Source: Pseudarthrobacter chlorophenolicus A6 (GTDB taxonomy: Bacteria > Actinomycetota > Actinomycetes > Actinomycetales > Micrococcaceae). Taken from it: 64,000 bases of DNA. How positions within the stretch are numbered: the stretch's first letter is position 1; every line of letters starts with the position of its first letter. The position numbers and the translations under genes were made by a program. Location: positions 620,001 through 684,000 of the forward strand of contig NC_011886.1 of the NCBI RefSeq assembly GCF_000022025.1. Reading direction: 5' to 3'. The notes under the pieces were generated by a model, which was not told the origin of the DNA, did no database searches, and saw only the letters and a program-made list of their open reading frames with translations. Shown piece after piece: positions 26,145 through 35,324 of the stretch.

Positions 26145-26565
26145 TGCTGTTTCCCTCCTTCGACATTTCTGCAGGTGCTGGCGTCATCGCCGGCGGGCGC
26201 GGTCCCGTTGCCCCAAATGCAAGGCCGCACAGTGGTCCCGGGCAGCCGTCGAACGGAAGTTACTGTCGGCGTCCCGGACCAACAATGTCCAGAACACTAC
26301 AGAACAAAACCGGCCATGGATAGCCCAAAACGTAAACATTCTTCCGGGGCTGAACACGCTTTCCCAGAGGGTGTGGAAAAACTGTGGATAACCTGTGGAT
26401 TCCGGACCTGAGCAGGCTTGCTATGGTCCCTCGGACGCGGAATAGTGAGAACTGGAAGCGGTCCCCGGCCGCACAGTTCCGGCAGCGGCCGGGGGTGCAC
26501 TGGGAGGGGTCCACTTTCTGGCAGAATGGCCGGAACATCAGGCAGTAGCGCAAGGAGGCGGCCCC
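26145..26565. other. 421-base intergenic region with DnaA-box-like cluster
   Basis: No credible gene lies here. The region separates the FAD-binding gene (leftward) from the tandem universal stress gene (rightward). It is more A/T-rich than its surroundings around 26280-26400 and contains the DnaA-box-like cluster at 26372-26402. AAGGAGG just before 26566 is the ribosome site of the next gene. Confidence 0.6.
26372..26402 (-). promoter_or_regulatory. Three DnaA-box-like 9-mers at 11-bp spacing
   Basis: TGTGGAAAA (26372), TGTGGATAA (26383) and TGTGGATTC (26394) read on the other strand as TTTTCCACA, TTATCCACA and GAATCCACA. The middle one is a perfect consensus DnaA box. All three have the same orientation and start exactly 11 bases apart, about one helical turn. 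No dnaA or dnaN gene is in the window. Confidence 0.6.
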
Positions 26566-27612
26566 ATGGGCGCACAAGAGTTGCATCCGGACCCGGCGAG
26601 GGATGGCGGTGGCCCGTCCGCCGCGCCCGAAGGAATCGTCGTGGGCGTGGACGGCTCCGACCATGGCCAGTGCGCCCTCGTCTGGGCCGCGCGGGAGGCG
26701 CAGCGCCGCCGTCGTCCGCTGCACATCGTGACCGCCTACTCGGTGCCCATCTTCGCTGCCTCCGGCCTGGACGGAGGGTATGCCACGGTGGACGATTCCG
26801 TCATCCGTGAGGGTGCGGAGGCCATCGTGAAGCAGGCCATGGAGAAAGTGGCGGGCTACGGCATCGACGTCAGCGCCTCCGTGGAGAACGGCGACGCCTC
26901 GGGCGTCCTGCTGGAAATGTCCGAAACCGCCGAACTGCTGGTCTTCGGGACCCGCGGCCGCGGCGGCTTTGTGGGCCGGCTTCTGGGATCCGTGAGCAGC
27001 GCCCTGCCCGCGCACGCGAAATGCCCCACCGTCACCGTGCCCCTGATCTGCTCGGACCGGCTGGGTGAAACCACCGAGGACAGGCGCGTCCTGGCCGAGC
27101 AGGCCAAGTCGGGGCGCCAGCTCGTGGAGAACGTGGTGGTGGTGGGCGTGGACGGATCCGAGCAGGCCCGGGTTGCGGTCCTGGACGCCGCGGACCAGGC
27201 CGAACGCCTCGGCGCCAAGCTGCGGGTGGTGTGCGCCGTTCCCCAGTACAGCGGTTCGCTGGCCTGGGTGCCCGCCCCCATGGACCGCAAGGCGCTGTTT
27301 GCCGAAATCCAGGTCACGCTGGACGCCGGCATGGCCTGGCTGCGCAGCCACTATCCCGGCCTTGACGCCGAGTCCGAACTGAAGGACGGTTCGCCTGTGG
27401 ACGTCCTGGTGGGGGAGAGCCGGCACGTTGAACTGGTGGTTGTTGGCACCCGGGGACGCGGCGGGTTCACCGGCATGCTCCTGGGCTCCACCTCGGACGG
27501 CGTGCTCCACCACGCCAAGGGGCCAGTCATGGTGGTCCCGGACCACGCGGACCCCCGCCTGGCCGACAGGCCCAGGTTCGGACCCATCCTGGGCGACGCC
27601 GACGCCGCCTGA
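26566..27612 (+). CDS. Tandem universal stress protein
   Basis: A 348-residue protein with two UspA domains (about 22-165 and 185-330). Each has the N-terminal VVGVDGS strand-loop and a complete C-terminal ATP loop: GTRGRGGFVGRLLGSVS and GTRGRGGFTGMLLGSTS. Tandem ATP-binding Usp proteins of this type are typical of actinobacterial hypoxia or dormancy responses. The ATG at 26566 has an AAGGAGG site. Only 47 bases separate it from the PEP-synthase-like gene, so the two are probably co-transcribed. Confidence 0.92.
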   Translation: MGAQELHPDPARDGGGPSAAPEGIVVGVDGSDHGQCALVWAAREAQRRRRPLHIVTAYSVPIFAASGLDGGYATVDDSVIREGAEAIVKQAMEKVAGYGIDVSASVENGDASGVLLEMSETAELLVFGTRGRGGFVGRLLGSVSSALPAHAKCPTVTVPLICSDRLGETTEDRRVLAEQAKSGRQLVENVVVVGVDGSEQARVAVLDAADQAERLGAKLRVVCAVPQYSGSLAWVPAPMDRKALFAEIQVTLDAGMAWLRSHYPGLDAESELKDGSPVDVLVGESRHVELVVVGTRGRGGFTGMLLGSTSDGVLHHAKGPVMVVPDHADPRLADRPRFGPILGDADAA

Positions 27613-27659
27613 CCCCGCCGCGGCCGGGCCGTCAGCTACGGAGACGTGGAGGCGCCATC

Positions 27660-30512
27660 ATGCAGCATCCGGAATCTTCCCAGGGCGGCAGGCCGGCCGC
27701 TGCGCCTGGCGCGGACCTGGTGGTGGACCTGCGCCGCCTCGGCGCCGGAATGCTCGCGCAGGTGGGTGGCAAGGCCGCGAACCTTGGTGAGCTGCTGGCC
27801 GCCGGGCTTCCCGTACCTGAGGGCTTTTGCCTCACCACGGAGGCCTACCGGCTGGTGACAGGGGCTCCGGACTCAATTAATCCGGAGCTGGCAGCCGTCC
27901 ATGCGGCACTGCGGACGCCGCCGGGAGGCCCCGGCCAGCCAGTTGCTGCAGCCCCGGAAACTGCCACCCACAGGATTCCCGCCCCCGCCAATTCCCCACC
28001 GGATATTCCCGCCCTGGCCGCGATGGCCCGTGCCGCCGTCGTGTCCGCCCCGCTGCCGCCTGAGGTGGCCGCCGCCGTCGAACGCGCCTATGGGGAGCTG
28101 GGCGCGGACGTACCGGTGGCTGTCCGCTCGTCAGCCACCGCGGAGGACCTGCCCTTCGCCAGCTTCGCCGGACAGCAGGACACCTACCTGAATGTGGTCG
28201 GAGCCGCTGCGGTGCTCGAAGCCGTCCGGAACTGCTGGGTGTCGCTGTGGACGGACCGGGCAACCACCTACCGGGCAAGCCTGGGCATCGATCCCGCCGA
28301 GGTGGCACTGGCGGTGGTCGTACAGCGGATGGTGGACGTGGAGACGGCCGGGGTCCTCTTCACCGCCAACCCCGTAACGGGCCGCAGGAACGAGGCAGTC
28401 ATCGATGCCAGCCCGGGCCTGGGGGAAGCCGTGGTGTCCGGCGCGGTCAATCCGGACCACTTCGTGGTGGACCCGGCGGCCGGGCGCGTCGTGGAGCGAC
28501 GGCAAGGCGACAAGAGGATCGCCGTCCTGGCCGTGCCCGGCGGCGGCACCCGCACTGTGGACGCTGCTGAACACGCCGGCTTCTGCCTCACCGACCGGCA
28601 AGCCGCGGACCTGGCCCGGCTTGGACTGAAAGCGGAGCAGCATTTCGGAGCGCCGCAGGACCTCGAATGGGCCATCAGCCGCGGCGGCTCGCTGTGGCTC
28701 ACGCAGTCCCGGCCCATCACCACCCTGTACCCCGTCCCCCGCCGCCGGGACGGTGCCGCCGGGACCCGGGGGTTCCTGTGCTTCAGCCTCGCCCAGGGCC
28801 TGACCCGGCCCATCACACCGATGGGCCGGGCCGCCATCCGGCAGATCGCGTCGTCAGTGGCACGGACAGTGAAAATTCCCGTCGCCGACCCCCGCGTAGG
28901 ACCGCCGGCGTACGCCGATGCCGGGCAGAGGATCTTCATCGACTTCACCACCCCCATCCGCAGCACCGTGGGCAGGGCAATCCTTCCCCGGGTGTTCGAT
29001 GTCATGGAAGCCCGCTCCGCAACGGTGATGCGGCGGCTTTTCGATGACCCCTCGTTCGCCGTCACGCTTCGGACGCCCCTGCCGCTGCTGCGCCGCATCC
29101 TGCCCGCCGCTGTACGTGCCGGCCTGCCGGAAGCGATCCTCCGCGGGATCTTCCGCCCGCAGGCCGCGCTCCGGCGCCTGGACCGTTTCACCCGGGACTT
29201 CGAAGCCGCCCTCGAACTCGATCCGGGTGCCGCGGGGCAAGCCTCCGCCAGGCCCACAGCCAGGGACCGGCTGGCGCACGCCGAGGGCCTCCTGCAGCGG
29301 CGGCTGTTCACCATCGTTCCCGCCATCCTGCCCCTCGCTGCCCTGGGCTTCGGCATGCTGGGAGTGGCGGGCAAGCTGCTGGGCGGAAACCGATGGGAGG
29401 ACCTACAAGGGGTGCTCCGCGGGCTGCCCAACAACGTCACCACAGACATGGACCTTGAGCTGTGGCACCTGGCGGCGGCCCTCCGGGACGATCCCGGGTC
29501 GCGTGCCTTCCTGGCAGGGAAGGACACGGCGGCGCTCGCGGCAGCGCACCGGGAGGGCGGCCTTCCGCCACGCCTGGAGGCAGGGCTGAGCCGGTTCCTT
29601 GACAGGTACGGGCACCGCGCCGTTGCCGAGATCGACGTCGGCATGCCCCGCTGGTCGGACGACCCCGCCCATATCCTGGGGGTCCTGGCGAACTACCTCC
29701 GGCTGGAGGACCCGGACCTCGCGCCCGACGTCCAGTTCAGCAACGCCGCCGATGCTGCGGAGGCCCAGGTGGAGCGGCTGGCTGCCGAAGCACGCACCCG
29801 GGGAAGGATCCGGGGCGCCTTGGTCCGCGCCGCCCTGCATAGGGCCCGGCTCTTCGCGGGGCTCCGGGAACTGCCCAAATACCACCTGGTGCTCGGACTG
29901 GCAGAAGTACGCCGGCAGCTGCAGCATGTGGGGGCGGACCTCGAGGCGGCAGGAACCCTTGACCGGGCCGAGGACATCTTCTTCCTCGACTTCGCTGAGG
30001 TAAGCGCGGCCCTGGATACCGCTGCCGGAGGCGGTGCAGGAACCGGCCCTGCCGGAGGGCCGGGGCTGCGTGCACTGGTGGTGGAACGCCGGGCGGACTA
30101 TGACAGGGAGCTTGGCCGGCGGCACATCCCCCGGGTGCTGCTCTCCGACGGGACCGAGCCGGAAGCGGCGCAGGCAGCTGCCGGCGGCATCACCGAAGGC
30201 ACCCTGACCGGCAGCCCTGCCTCCGCCGGGACGGTCACCGGCGTTGCCAGGGTCATCCTGGACCCCGTGGGGGCGCACCTTGAGCCGGGTGAGATCCTGG
30301 TGGCGCCGTCCACCGATCCCGGGTGGACCCCGCTGTTCCTCACCGCGGGCGGGCTGGTGATGGAAATGGGCGGCGCCAATTCGCACGGTGCCGTGGTGGC
30401 CCGCGAGTACGGGATCCCGGCGGTAGTGGGGGTGCCGGACGCCACCGGACGGATATCGTCCGGGCAGGAGATCACGGTCGACGGCGGCGCCGGAACCATT
30501 GTGCCCTCGTAG
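27660..30512 (+). CDS. PEP synthase / rifampin phosphotransferase-like dikinase
   Basis: A 950-residue ATP-dependent dikinase-type enzyme. The N-terminal PPDK/ATP-grasp domain (about 35-360) has VGGKAANLGELLAAGLPVPEGF, the VAVRSSATAEDLPFASFAGQ loop and QRMVDVETAGVLFTANP. A helical middle region follows. The C-terminal swivelling domain carries His909 in GGANSHGAVVAREYGIPAVV. The SHG..VAREYGIPAVV form and the lack of a PEP-synthase TIM barrel are closer to rifamycin phosphotransferases (ATP, histidine, drug) than to PEP synthase (TCHAA). The real substrate is unknown. It follows a universal stress gene, suggesting a stress-linked role. Confidence 0.8.
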   Translation: MQHPESSQGGRPAAAPGADLVVDLRRLGAGMLAQVGGKAANLGELLAAGLPVPEGFCLTTEAYRLVTGAPDSINPELAAVHAALRTPPGGPGQPVAAAPETATHRIPAPANSPPDIPALAAMARAAVVSAPLPPEVAAAVERAYGELGADVPVAVRSSATAEDLPFASFAGQQDTYLNVVGAAAVLEAVRNCWVSLWTDRATTYRASLGIDPAEVALAVVVQRMVDVETAGVLFTANPVTGRRNEAVIDASPGLGEAVVSGAVNPDHFVVDPAAGRVVERRQGDKRIAVLAVPGGGTRTVDAAEHAGFCLTDRQAADLARLGLKAEQHFGAPQDLEWAISRGGSLWLTQSRPITTLYPVPRRRDGAAGTRGFLCFSLAQGLTRPITPMGRAAIRQIASSVARTVKIPVADPRVGPPAYADAGQRIFIDFTTPIRSTVGRAILPRVFDVMEARSATVMRRLFDDPSFAVTLRTPLPLLRRILPAAVRAGLPEAILRGIFRPQAALRRLDRFTRDFEAALELDPGAAGQASARPTARDRLAHAEGLLQRRLFTIVPAILPLAALGFGMLGVAGKLLGGNRWEDLQGVLRGLPNNVTTDMDLELWHLAAALRDDPGSRAFLAGKDTAALAAAHREGGLPPRLEAGLSRFLDRYGHRAVAEIDVGMPRWSDDPAHILGVLANYLRLEDPDLAPDVQFSNAADAAEAQVERLAAEARTRGRIRGALVRAALHRARLFAGLRELPKYHLVLGLAEVRRQLQHVGADLEAAGTLDRAEDIFFLDFAEVSAALDTAAGGGAGTGPAGGPGLRALVVERRADYDRELGRRHIPRVLLSDGTEPEAAQAAAGGITEGTLTGSPASAGTVTGVARVILDPVGAHLEPGEILVAPSTDPGWTPLFLTAGGLVMEMGGANSHGAVVAREYGIPAVVGVPDATGRISSGQEITVDGGAGTIVPS

Positions 30513-30615
30513 CTTTCCGTCCGGTTTCGTCGCGGTACGGCGCCGGTGGCGTCCACTCGCGAAGCCGGCCCGGGCAGCCCGTGTGGCGGGACGCGGACAG
30601 GCGTAACCTTGAGCT

Positions 30616-31855
30616 ATGGGCTCCGAGACCACGGGCACCGATACAACGTTCCACCCGCACGGCAACCGCCGCAGCGGCCGCAACTGGCCGCGGTGGTTGC
30701 CGGCCCTTGCAGTGCCGGTGGTGATCGCTGGCGCGGCGCTCGCAGGGACCTTGCCCGCCAGCGCCGGCGACCCGCTCCCGCAGAAGACGCCCGAGGAGGT
30801 GCTGGTCCTGGCGGCCACGCACCACGCCCAGGCCTTCTCCGGAACCATTGAGCAGTCCTCGGACTTTGGGTTGCCCGCCCTACCGTCCACCGCTGCTTCT
30901 TCCGATCCCGCGTCCGCCGGCGGTGCCGCGTCCGTGGTCGAGTTCCTTTCCGGACAGCACACCGCCCGTATCTACGTAAACGGCGCCACCAAGGTCCGCA
31001 TGCAGGTGGTGGACAGGCTTGCTGAACGCGATGTCATCCGCCGGGACAGCGACGTCTGGTTCTACTCCTCCAAGGACAATTCGGCCGCCCATCTGACCCT
31101 GCCTGCCCGCGCTGCCGACCTGCCGCTTGCCGCGCCGCAGGCCCAGGGTGAAGATCCCGCTGCCCCCCACGGTGCCCGGTTCGCCGTCGGAATCCATGAT
31201 GCCGACGCCGGCAGACCTCGCCCGGCACCTGCTCGAGAAGGTGGACCCCAACACCGCCGTGACAGTGGGAGCCGATGTGGAAGTAGCAGGGCGTGCGGCC
31301 TACAACCTGCTGCTTGAACCCCGGTCCGACGCCACCCTGGTAGGCCAGGTGGCCATCGCGGTGGATGGCGAAACCGGCATGCCCCTCGCCGTCCAGGTCA
31401 CGGCGCGGGGGGCCGGAACGCCCGCCTTCCGCCTCGGGTTCACCGCCCTGTCCCTGGAGGTGCCGGACGATTCCCTGTTCACGTTCTCCCCGCCTCCGGG
31501 CAGCACTGTGAAGGAACTGCAGGTTCCCAACCCCGGGCAGGAGGCCTACGGCGGTCATACCCCCGGTGACCACCGCTTCGGTGACCCTGCCGGAGACGGC
31601 AAGGGCTCCGACCATCCGTCTGTCACCGGGCAGGGCTGGGAAACCATCCTGCGGCTGCCTGCCGCGGCAGCGGGCGCACCGGGCGCCAATTCCTTCCTCG
31701 AGGATCCGTTGCTGGCCCAGGCCGCCGTCGTCGTTCCCGGCGGGCGGCTGGTGTCCACGGCGCTGCTCAACGTGCTCATCACCGATGACGGCCGTGTCTT
31801 CGCGGGCATGGTTCCGCCGGACAGGCTGCAGGCCGCCGCTTCGGCGGCCCCATGA
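30616..31855 (+). pseudogene. LolA-like secreted protein gene with a +1 frameshift
   Basis: Two overlapping frames encode one protein. The first part (from ATG 30616) has a signal-anchor helix and a LolA/DUF2092-like start (VLVLAATHHAQAFSGTIEQ). It loses sense after EDPAAP at a run of six C (31163-31168). Reading five C instead restores a continuous frame (AAPTVPGSPSESMMPTPADL) through ADVEVAGRAAYNLLLEP to a stop at 31855. The stop overlaps the ABC ATPase start (ATGA). The intact protein would be about 412 residues. It may be a real mutation, slippage or a sequencing error. Homologues sit outside the membrane beside ABC transporters. Confidence 0.75.
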
Positions 31856-32895
31856 ACCCCGGCCTTCCGGGTGCGCACGGCGCAGGTTCCGCAAGCTACG
31901 GGCTGACCATTGAGACCCATGGCCTGACCAAGAAGTTCGGCCACCAAGTGGCTGTGGACGGGGTGAACCTTGCCGTGCCGCCCGGCTCCGTGTTCGGCTT
32001 CCTGGGGCCCAACGGTTCCGGGAAAACCACTACCATCCGCATGCTGCTGGGCCTCGCGTCGGCCTCAGCCGGGACGGTGGACCTGCTGGGGATGGAGATG
32101 CCGCGACGGTTCCACGAGGTGCTGCCGCACGTGGGGGCACTCGTTGAGGGCCCGGCGTTCTACCCCTTCCTGTCCGGTGCGGCGAACCTGCACCGGCTGG
32201 ACGCTGCCACGCGCCACGCGGTACCGGCAACGCGCCGCGCGCGGGTGGACCGGGCGCTCGACCAGGTGGGCCTTGCCCATGCCGCCAACAAGCGGGTGCA
32301 CGCCTATTCGCTGGGCATGAAGCAGCGCCTGGGGATCGCGAACGCACTGCTGTCGCACCGGGATCTGCTGGTGCTGGACGAGCCCACCAACGGGCTGGAC
32401 CCGCAGGGCACCCGGGAAGTCCGGCACCTGGTCCGCTCCCTGGCGAACAACGGCACCACCGTCTTCGTTTCCAGCCACCTGCTGGCCGAGGTGGACCAGA
32501 TGTGCACGCATGCCGCGGTTATGAGCGCCGGGAAGCTGGTGGCCCAGGGCTCCCTCGCCGACCTCCGGCGGACGGGCAGCGCCAGGGTCCGCCTCCTCAC
32601 GCCGGACGGGAGACAGGCACGTGAGGTTTTAGCCAGCCTGGGGTTGAATTCCGAGGCGGGCGATGCCGAGCCCGGAGGGGAAACCCTGCTGGCTGCCCTT
32701 ACGGCTGCCTCCGGTGCCTCCTCAGCGCGGATTGACGGGTCCCCGCAGGCCCAGTCCGGGGAAATCCTTGCCGAGGACATCGTGGCGCGCCTGGTGGCGG
32801 CCGGGGTCCGGGTCCGGGGTTTCGCCGTCGAACGCGAAAGCCTGGAGGACCGCTTTGTGGCGCTGACAGGGGAGGGGTTCGACGTTGCCCAGTAG
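31852..32895 (+). CDS. ABC transporter ATP-binding protein
   Basis: A 347-residue ATPase of the DrrA/CcmA-like class. Walker A is GPNGSGKTTT (about residue 50), the signature is YSLGMKQRLGIA, Walker B is LLVLDEPTNGLDP and the switch His is in VFVSSHLLAEVD. A C-terminal extension of about 110 residues is typical of drug or lipid exporters. It is coupled by overlapping codons to the LolA-like gene before and the permease after, forming a three-gene operon. The export substrate is unknown. Confidence 0.92.
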   Translation: MNPGLPGAHGAGSASYGLTIETHGLTKKFGHQVAVDGVNLAVPPGSVFGFLGPNGSGKTTTIRMLLGLASASAGTVDLLGMEMPRRFHEVLPHVGALVEGPAFYPFLSGAANLHRLDAATRHAVPATRRARVDRALDQVGLAHAANKRVHAYSLGMKQRLGIANALLSHRDLLVLDEPTNGLDPQGTREVRHLVRSLANNGTTVFVSSHLLAEVDQMCTHAAVMSAGKLVAQGSLADLRRTGSARVRLLTPDGRQAREVLASLGLNSEAGDAEPGGETLLAALTAASGASSARIDGSPQAQSGEILAEDIVARLVAAGVRVRGFAVERESLEDRFVALTGEGFDVAQ

Positions 32896-33766
32896 CATCC
32901 CGGCGGACATCCCGGGTTCGGCCCGAACACAGGAAGCGGCCGTCCCGCGCTGGTCCGGGCTCTCCTTGATGCAGTCCGAACTGAGGGTCCTGTTTGGGCG
33001 CCGGCGCACGTGGGCGCTCCTCCTGGCCCTGGCGGCAATTCCCATCCTGATCGCGGTGGCGGTGCGGCTCTCCTCCGGCGTCCCGTCCGGCCGGGGTCCG
33101 GCATTCCTGGACCGCATCACGCAAAACGGGTTGTTCGTGGCCTTCACCGCCATGCTGGTCTCCGTGCCACTGTTCCTGCCGCTGACCGTTGGCGTCGTGG
33201 CGGGCGACACGATAGCGGGCGAAGCAAGCATGGGCACTCTGCGGTACCTGCTGGTGGCTCCCGCCGGGCGCGTGCGGCTGCTGCTGGTCAAGTACGCGGC
33301 GGCGCTGGCATTCTGCATCGTGGCGCCCCTGACAGTGGCGCTGGCAGGCGCCGCCATCGGGGCCGTGCTGTTCCCGGTGGGGCCTGTCACGCTGCTGTCC
33401 GGTGACGTGATCCAGCCGCCGGAGGCCGCGGTCCGGATGCTCCTGATCGCGGCGTACATGGCGGTGTCCCTTGCGGGGTTGTCCGCCATCGGCCTGTTCC
33501 TGTCCACACTGACGGTGGTTCCGGTCGGCGCCATGGCGGCCACGGTGGTGGTTTCCGTGGTGTCGCAGATAGCGGACCAGCTGCCGCAGCTGGAGTGGCT
33601 GCACCCGTGGCTGTTCAGCCACTACTGGCTGGGCTTCGGCGACATGCTCCGGCAGCCGGTTCTCTGGGATTCGTTCGGCAGCAATGCGCTGCTCCAGGCC
33701 GGTTACATTGCCGTGTTCGGTGCGCTCGCCTATGCCCGGTTCACCACCAAGGACGTCCTCAGCTGA
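32885..33766 (+). CDS. ABC-2-type transporter permease
   Basis: A 293-residue membrane protein with six hydrophobic segments, the normal layout of ABC-2 permeases. SELRVLFGRRRTWALLLAL opens TM1, and GVVAGDTIAGEASMGTLRYLLVAPAGRVRLLLVK is the conserved cytoplasmic coupling segment. I used the TTG at 32885, which overlaps the ATPase end and has AGGGG upstream. An ATG at 32969 would remove a non-conserved leader and is a fair alternative. Partner of the ATPase at 31852. Confidence 0.85.
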   Translation: MPSSIPADIPGSARTQEAAVPRWSGLSLMQSELRVLFGRRRTWALLLALAAIPILIAVAVRLSSGVPSGRGPAFLDRITQNGLFVAFTAMLVSVPLFLPLTVGVVAGDTIAGEASMGTLRYLLVAPAGRVRLLLVKYAAALAFCIVAPLTVALAGAAIGAVLFPVGPVTLLSGDVIQPPEAAVRMLLIAAYMAVSLAGLSAIGLFLSTLTVVPVGAMAATVVVSVVSQIADQLPQLEWLHPWLFSHYWLGFGDMLRQPVLWDSFGSNALLQAGYIAVFGALAYARFTTKDVLS

Positions 33767-33790
33767 CGGGTTCGTGTCCCATCATGGTGC

Positions 33791-35278
33791 TCAGTACCTG
33801 GCCGCGTACGGGTGCAACTGCATCCCGGCCATGGAACTGAGCTGGGTGACGCCGATTCCCTCCTGCGGGTTCAGTGCCTGGACCACCTGGCCGTTCCCCA
33901 GGTAGATGGCCACATGGTAGAAATCCGGTCCTGAGCCCCACACCAGGAGGTCTCCGCGGCGGGCCTGCGAGAGGGGCACGTGGACGGGAGCAGCAGCGTA
34001 CTGCTGGCCGGCTGTCCGGGGCAGGTACTTCCCGGCGGCAGCGAAGGCCGTCTGCACCAGTCCCGAGCAATCGAAGCCGGTGGGTCCCGTGCCGCCCCAC
34101 TGGTAGAAGTAGGGCGAACCCACCTTGCTGAGGGCCACGGAGATGGCCGTTTCGAGGGTGGCGCCGCCGGTAGCTGGGGGAGCTGGAGCTGGAGCGGGGG
34201 CAGGTGCAGGCGCGGGGGCAGGGGCAGGCGCAGGAGCGGGTGCGGGTGCCGGAGCTGGGGCCGGTGCGGGGGCTGGGACAGGCGCAGGAGCGGGTGCGGG
34301 AGCCGGAGTCGGTGCCGGTATAGGAGCCGGTGCAGCTGGAGCCACGGGAGCGGCGGGTGTGCCCTGGTTGGCTCCGGTTTCACCGCCCCGGGTTTCGCTG
34401 CCCTGGGGATTGGCCGTGACCGCAGCTGCGTTGGCCGCGGCTGTCACGGCAGCCAGGCGCGCTTCCTCGCGCTGCCGTTCGAGCCCGTCCACCCTGGCTG
34501 ATTCGAGCTCCACTGTCGTGTTGCGCAGCTGCGCGAGCTGGTCCACCAAAACGGTCCGCCGGGCACGGGCATCCGCCACGGCCGCGGCCTGGGCGGCGTT
34601 GGCCTGTTCGGCGCCGGTTTTCCGTGCCTCGGCGGTCCGGGCCGCCTCATCCGCTGCCTTCGTCGCGTCTCCGGCTGCGGCCGTGAGGGTTTGCGATGCG
34701 GTGGCGGCAGAATCGGCCGCCTCGAAGGCGCGGCTGCGGCCGGCGGACAGCGCCTGGAGCGTTGCGGCCTGTTGCAGGCTTTCGCCGGTGCCGCTGACCA
34801 GGGTCCCGAGCGTTGGGTTCAGGCCGCCGTTCCGGTAGAGGTCACCGGCCAGCTGCCCCACTTGCTTGCGGGTCTTGTCCTGCTCCGCCTGCGCGGCCGC
34901 TGCCCGGGCGGCGGCCACGGACGCGGCCTCGGAACGCTGCTGCAGCTCCACCAGGGCTTCGCTGTAGGAGTTGTTTGCCTGCATGGCCACGGCGAAAGCC
35001 GCCTGCTGGGCGTCAGAGGTGTCACCGAGGATGCGTTCGATCGCGGCCACCTGGTCCGCAGTTGCCGCTTCGCTGGCCTTGGCCGCTGCAATGTCCTCGG
35101 GAGAGGGGAGGGCGGGCGCCGCCGGAGCCTGCGCTGCGGGAAGGTGCGCGCCGGGGGCTGCTGCTGCGGGCAGTCCCACGGATCCAAGGAGTACGACGGC
35201 GGCGCACAGCACTGCCGCTTTCCGGCCGGAAGCAGCCCGGGGCCTGGGCAAACGCGATGCAGGCATAAACCTCGACAT
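33791..35278 (-). CDS. Secreted NlpC/P60 peptidoglycan endopeptidase
   Basis: A 495-residue cell-wall hydrolase of the RipA/CwlO type. It has a signal peptide (about 1-42, ending PAAAA) and an Ala-rich coiled coil (about 60-290). A Pro-Ala repeat linker follows (about 310-375), then the NlpC/P60 domain with catalytic Cys near 403 (GFDCSGLVQTAF) and His near 452 (DFYHVAIYLG). The coiled coil probably keeps the enzyme inactive until engaged by FtsEX-like partners, as known for relatives. It cleaves stem peptides during separation and growth. A structured leader lies upstream (35325-35403). Confidence 0.93.
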   Translation of the reverse strand: MSRFMPASRLPRPRAASGRKAAVLCAAVVLLGSVGLPAAAAPGAHLPAAQAPAAPALPSPEDIAAAKASEAATADQVAAIERILGDTSDAQQAAFAVAMQANNSYSEALVELQQRSEAASVAAARAAAAQAEQDKTRKQVGQLAGDLYRNGGLNPTLGTLVSGTGESLQQAATLQALSAGRSRAFEAADSAATASQTLTAAAGDATKAADEAARTAEARKTGAEQANAAQAAAVADARARRTVLVDQLAQLRNTTVELESARVDGLERQREEARLAAVTAAANAAAVTANPQGSETRGGETGANQGTPAAPVAPAAPAPIPAPTPAPAPAPAPVPAPAPAPAPAPAPAPAPAPAPAPAPAPAPAPAPPATGGATLETAISVALSKVGSPYFYQWGGTGPTGFDCSGLVQTAFAAAGKYLPRTAGQQYAAAPVHVPLSQARRGDLLVWGSGPDFYHVAIYLGNGQVVQALNPQEGIGVTQLSSMAGMQLHPYAARY

Positions 35279-35324
35279 GGACAGGAACCTCGCAGCGGTT
35301 GGGGCTGGGAGTGAGGTCCTGGTG

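Noticed and set aside
34125..34838. Gly-Ala repeat protein opposite the NlpC/P60 gene
   Set aside because: It is the reverse reading of the Pro-Ala linker and the Ala-rich coiled coil; not a real gene.
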